Origin: Chara braunii
Lineage: Eukaryota > Streptophyta > Charophyceae > Charales > Characeae
Reading direction: 5' to 3'
Assembly (NCBI GenBank): GCA_003427395.1
Contig: BFEA01000028.1
Coordinates: 5,256,488 to 5,279,031 of the forward strand
DNA length: 22,544 nt
Below, piece by piece: positions 18,848-22,544 of the stretch. The translations under genes and the position numbers were made by a program. Position 1 is the stretch's first letter; the number at the start of each line of letters is the position of its first letter. The notes beneath the pieces are model-generated. The model did not search any database. It was given only the letters and a program-made list of their open reading frames with translations, and was not told the DNA's origin.

Positions 18848-19720
18848 CAACGATCACACTGTTTTCCAACTTTGGCTGTTGCACCTCCAAAAAGATTCAC
18901 GGGGCACTTGAGAGGCAAACACCCAAACACCACTTCCACTGTTGTATGCTATCTCCGGATAAACCTGGCTTGCTTCCAGGCCAAATTCATGCTGAGGCAG
19001 TTGCAAGGGTTCACGGTCAAAACCAGCAATGCAGTAGTCTTTGGGTCATAGATTTTGGCCAAGTCCTTTCTAGTAGGCTCATAAGCTGAGGGTCACAGTA
19101 TCCGAACAGAGTCCCCGGGGCCTGGGAAAGTTAACCCAGGCCCCCAGAAAGTCAACACTCAGGCTCTGCTGTGTACAAGCAGTCCACGAGTCAAAGAAAC
19201 CTCCAGAAGGCGACCTTGGCCACAGATCACACACAAATCCTAAGCCTCAGAAATTGTTTCCAGATGCATCCAGGGTCAACTTCGTCCAGGCAGCCTCAAC
19301 TTGAGGCAACATCTCAACAGCTTAGATGGAAGAATCTCACCCCTTCATGCACCAGAGAAGGGGGCAGGCCAGGCCGGTCAACACTACACATTTTGCGTGC
19401 CCCATTCATGGTCATTCGTTCTGCCTTGCGCGTGTGACGGGAGTGACAAAGGAGGTCATCTGCAGTAAAATGGAGATAGAGATTGAGAATGACGGGAGGG
19501 CAAAGGAGGCGGAGAACAGACGAGAACGAGTCCCTCACACTCTTGCGAAAATTCCCAAGGGATCATTCAGTTGATGATGTGATGGAATATAGGGTGAGAG
19601 TTAATCCTAAGTCATTGCAAGACTGTGAGACTTTCCGCCACCGAACGCGAGCTGAGGTTATTGCTTTCCTGCTGTGGTCTCCCCGGGAATACTACCTCCT
19701 TGGTACAATGTGGGTGTCAC
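18848..19720. other. no gene seen
   Basis: Unique-looking spacer. The only structure I note is a perfect 10-bp hairpin, GGGGCCTGGG (19117-19126) and CCCAGGCCCC (19135-19144) with an 8-nt loop. Short open frames here have no recognisable content. Confidence 0.5.
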
Positions 19721-19836
19721 TTGCCTGAGGAAAGAAGATGTGATTCCAATAACAAACTGTGTGCAGCTGTCATAAAATGTCATGTGACAACTGCACACAC
19801 TTTGTCATTCGAATGACATCTTCTTTCATCAGGCAA
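19721..19836. repeat. 54-bp-stem hairpin (miRNA-precursor-like or MITE)
   Basis: Arm 19721-19774 (TTGCCTGAGGAAAGAAGATG...) is the reverse complement of 19783-19836 (...CATCTTCTTTCATCAGGCAA) with 7 mismatches in 54, about two of which can be G-U pairs, and an 8-nt loop. A transcript would fold into one long stem. I find no target duplication outside the arms. A miRNA precursor or a small foldback element would both fit. Confidence 0.75.
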
Positions 19837-20597
19837 CTGGCGCAGAGACGCAACGTTAGAGCTCGGGTGCAAAATGTCACGCAATTAGCTGCTGGAGAAA
19901 ATCAGATGTGTAATAACCTGAAAAATTGCAGACTGTGAATCCCGTGGTGTTCTGGTTTTTTGCCGTCATTTTGTGTGTTACCTGAGATTTCTGCTGTCTG
20001 AGTCTGGCCCAGCGTGGTGATGGCTGATACCCGTGTGCAGTGTGGTTGTCTGGACATCTCAGTACTCCAGTGGGTGTGTGTAGCTGGGTGTGTTGGTTGG
20101 CATGTGATGCAGGCCCCGGGCCTGGTACTAACGCTGTTGCCGTGTGTGGGTCTGTGCAGTCGGGGGCTAGGAGGGGAGGGTCAGCCCGCGGCTGCGAAAA
20201 TCTCGTAGTGGGTAGTAGGCAGAACGGGACAAAAAGGTAGTACCTCTGGGTAGGCCGATGTAGTGCCCTGAGGCCCAGTAGGTCTAGGAGTATGTTCTAG
20301 AAGGTACTGGCCTGAAAAGAGTCCAAGCCTAGGGATCAAAGGTAGGATATCAGACTGCAATGATGTTCCCACCAAAAAGGAAGGGAACCGGTAGGGTCTA
20401 GAGGCGACGGCTGCCTGGAAAGTCACTGCGGAGTGAGGCAGCGCCCAATGTATATGAGTTGCTCCGCCTCATTCTTCGAGTGTCAAGGCAGCGCAATGCT
20501 GGGGCGGGTGAACCGCCAAACCACAGCAAGGTGGAGTTGCCACCCTCCCGGGCTATGGTGTTTGCAGCCAGGACGACGTAGGTAGGAGAAGGGCATG
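19837..20597. other. no gene seen
   Basis: Spacer, moderately GC-rich, with G/T-rich stretches near 20050-20100. No frame shows a recognisable domain. Confidence 0.45.
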
Positions 20598-20598
20598 G

Positions 20599-20688
20599 CT
20601 ATGGAGGAGAAGTGAGGGAGGAAAGAGGAAGGAGGACGAGGAGGAGGAGAGTGAAGGAGAGTGAAGGAGAGTGAAGGAGAAGGATTAC
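20599..20688 (-). other. purine-rich tract; possible 90-bp intron on minus strand
   Basis: The plus strand is almost all A and G from 20604 to 20683, with GTGAAGGAGA three times in tandem at 20651-20680. On the minus strand it reads as a CT-rich intron: donor AAG|GTAATCC (20689/20688) and acceptor TCCATAG|CC (20599/20598) after a long pyrimidine run. The adjoining frame upstream on the minus strand (20689-20850) is open in all three frames, so the coding phase is unknown and no family is recognised. Confidence 0.25.
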
Positions 20689-20977
20689 CTTGGATATGGT
20701 GGATTGCATATTTCTTCTCCTTGGTTGGCGCTCCACCGAGAAGGCCCTTGGAGGGGGTTCCGAAGTATGGAGGACTCCAGATGGTGAAGTAGGCTTGGTG
20801 GTTGAAGTGGGAGGAGCCATAAGAGCTTTGCATTGTCCTTCGAACATCCAACCAGGTAGTGGTAGGAGGTGTTGGAGGTCAAAGGTGACGCCGGGAAAGA
20901 GGGGACAATTCGGAAATTTGATTCTGGCTCATTCATTCATTGGCATTGTTTATTATTATAAATAAGATGTTGGTAGA

Positions 20978-21523
20978 GTGATTGCCGCTACTGGTGTCCA
21001 AGGTTATGTCCTTGTCGCACAGCACAAGAGTGTCGCACACTGTCTAGCAGGAGAACCCCCTCAGGGCCTCTTCGCACTGTTTGCCAAATGTGAGCAATTC
21101 CAAATGCATCAACCCAAATTTAGCGGAATGATACACTTGCCATTTCTACTGGTAAATAGCGACGAAGATCGACGGTCAGTGTTTCTCTTGATCCTGCCGC
21201 ACAGTGCAAGTGCAGAACTCTGTGCTCAGGCAGAAGCAAGGAAGCTGGTAGCTCCCTCAGTGTCGATGAAAATAGTATGTTTTGTGTGCATGTGTCCTAT
21301 GAACGTCGTTTCGTTTGGAGCTCATGTGCTCGCCCTTGCCGCCTCACTGTGCTTCGTGCATGCGGCATTCCGGTACCGGCAGAGCGTAGCGCTCCTGGAC
21401 GCACTTCGCGCCCTTGCCCGTCATAACTCCCATTCTTCCGCCACCTCCTTCCACCCTACCTCCTTGCTGCCATCACCCGCCAGCTCTGCGGTTGCACCTG
21501 CTGTGGGCAGCAATGGTGTTTGA
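20978..21523 (+). CDS. hypothetical open frame, 181 codons
   Basis: The longest unexplained frame in the right flank. It begins with GTG, so there is no good start codon at its head. The middle has a hydrophobic stretch (VVSFGAHVLALAASLCFVHAAF, about residues 108-129) that could be one membrane segment, followed by a basic helix and a Ser/Pro-rich end. I recognise no family. It may be a chance open frame, since the DNA is GC-rich and stops are rarer here. An internal ATG at 21265 would give a shorter product starting MKIVCFVCMC. Confidence 0.15.
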   Translation: MIAATGVQGYVLVAQHKSVAHCLAGEPPQGLFALFAKCEQFQMHQPKFSGMIHLPFLLVNSDEDRRSVFLLILPHSASAELCAQAEARKLVAPSVSMKIVCFVCMCPMNVVSFGAHVLALAASLCFVHAAFRYRQSVALLDALRALARHNSHSSATSFHPTSLLPSPASSAVAPAVGSNGV

Positions 21524-22335
21524 CGTCATTCATGAGCTTCCCTCCCAGACAGTCAATCAATCAAGAATGGCTTGAGCGGCTTCATGAACACACGAGCGGC
21601 GTGCGAAATGAAGCTGGTTGTGGAGGAGAGTGTGCGAGATGGCATTGTGAACGAAGATGACAGTGGGGGAAACGAACAAGATGCAAGACAGAAGACTTCA
21701 CTGTGCGACACATGAGGCATGATATGCCTGCATCTGGACTAAGTAGCGCATTCGGAGGATGGGGTGGGATATGGGAGCGGAGGGAGGAAGGCGTGGGGCG
21801 GTGGAGGTTGCAAGCGAGAGGGGGCACTGAATACTATTTAGGGAGACACGAGGTTTCTGTGGACAGGCGGGGTGGTAGGGGAGTGGTCGTGGGATGTAAG
21901 GTGTTTCCTAACTTGTCCTGACAGGATTGCTGCTATTCTCAAGCTGGAGGACGCGGTTTACTCTATCTCCTTACTGTTTTAGACTTGGATGGTTGCGACG
22001 TTCACGTCCCCCACTCTCTTGGGACGGCCTGCGAGAGGGTGCCGGCCGGTTTAGCAGTTTGGACTTGCAACATGGTGTAGAGCGCTAGAGATGGTGTCCT
22101 ATGCTATGGTACAAGGTTTTTCACCGTTCGGTCTTTTGCATGGATGGTCGAATAGCTGACCACTTGGCGGCCGCAATGCCTTGGTGCCGATGAAGGAGGA
22201 GGTGAGGTTCGGAGGGGGAACGGGCATGCTGATTGTCAACGATAGGATTTCAATACCTGGATGGTTGCGACTCTTGCAAGGAAAATGAGCTATAGCGAAT
22301 TCCAGAAACCTAGCAGCATCATACACATGAAACCA
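21524..22335. other. no gene seen
   Basis: G-rich spacer. TGGATGGTTGCGAC occurs at 21986-21999 and again at 22258-22271, a short direct repeat of unknown meaning. Confidence 0.45.
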
Positions 22336-22350
22336 TACTTGCGGCGCACT

Positions 22351-22375
22351 GGTGCGGTGCGGTGCGGTGCGGTGC
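22351..22375. repeat. (GGTGC)5 minisatellite
   Basis: Five perfect GGTGC units, followed by alternating GC-rich sequence. Confidence 0.95.
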
Positions 22376-22412
22376 GCCCTGCGGAATGCGCGCGGTGACA
22401 CTGCGCGCTCAT

Positions 22413-22428
22413 GTGCGCGCGCGCGCGC
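22413..22428. repeat. alternating GC run
   Basis: GTGCGCGCGCGCGCGC lies within a near-palindrome ATGTGCGCGC...GCGCAT; strictly alternating purine/pyrimidine. Confidence 0.9.
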
Positions 22429-22505
22429 ATGAGGTGCGCCGTGCGCGCGCATGGAGACGCGCTACTGTGCAAGGGTGCGCACTGTGCACCATGCCTTTTT
22501 TCGGC

Positions 22506-22506
<1 letters not shown>

Positions 22507-22544
<38 letters not shown>
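22507..22544. repeat. (TG)19 microsatellite
   Basis: Perfect TG repeat running to the window edge, so its full length is unknown. Confidence 0.97.

Noticed and set aside
19117-19144. GC hairpin resembling a bacterial terminator
   Set aside because: No T-run follows and the context is eukaryotic.
22099-22472. His/Arg/Ala-rich minus-strand frames
   Set aside because: The composition is produced by the GC and GGTGC repeats.
1-22544. CRISPR array, bacterial operon or phage-like system
   Set aside because: No regularly spaced short repeats and no bacterial-type gene clusters; repeats are all LTR, tandem or microsatellite in kind.

Overview
This window is eukaryotic, repeat-dominated DNA. There is no operon structure, and the only long protein-coding matches are to Ty3/gypsy-type LTR retrotransposons. 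A plant-lineage nuclear genome is the best fit: the primer-binding sites match the 3' end of plant initiator tRNA-Met, one integrase ends in a chromodomain-like tail (chromovirus type), and decay is rich in CAG-to-TAG changes as expected where CHG cytosines are methylated. A large streptophyte-alga genome such as Chara would suit, but the species cannot be fixed from sequence alone.

The layout is a three-level nest. (1) An outer plus-strand element runs 1166-18168, flanked by the 4-bp repeat TATG. It has a 1158-bp 5' LTR, a PBS, a long leader, gag, protease, RT and the start of RNase H. A deletion then joins RNase H directly to a 5'-truncated 3' LTR; the rest of RNase H, integrase, the polypurine tract and the first ~408 bp of that LTR are gone. 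(2) A minus-strand chromovirus-like element (4235-14322, 4-bp repeat CATG) sits inside the outer gag gene. Removing it with one CATG restores the gag reading frame. It keeps both LTRs, PBS, gag, protease, RT, RNase H, integrase, a chromodomain-like tail and a polypurine tract, but is broken by frameshifts and stops. (3) A solo LTR of the same family (4276-5529, plus strand, repeat ACTC) is inserted 41 bp inside the edge of the inner element's 3' LTR, making a ~1.2-kb head-to-head inverted repeat.

The left flank (1-1165) has an (AG)31 microsatellite, one weak exon candidate and a 111-bp foldback sequence. The right flank (18169-22544) has a U6 snRNA retropseudogene fused to another sequence with a poly(A) tail and imperfect target duplications, a 116-bp near-perfect hairpin, a purine-rich tract that may be a short minus-strand intron, and a GC/TG alternating-repeat cluster at the right end. 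No host gene can be named with confidence.

Nothing here looks functional as a complete mobile element. The points most worth checking are the nested architecture, the disagreement between nesting order and LTR divergence, the long LTR inverted repeat as a possible small-RNA source, the TAG-biased decay of the outer element, the U6 chimera and the 54-bp-stem hairpin.
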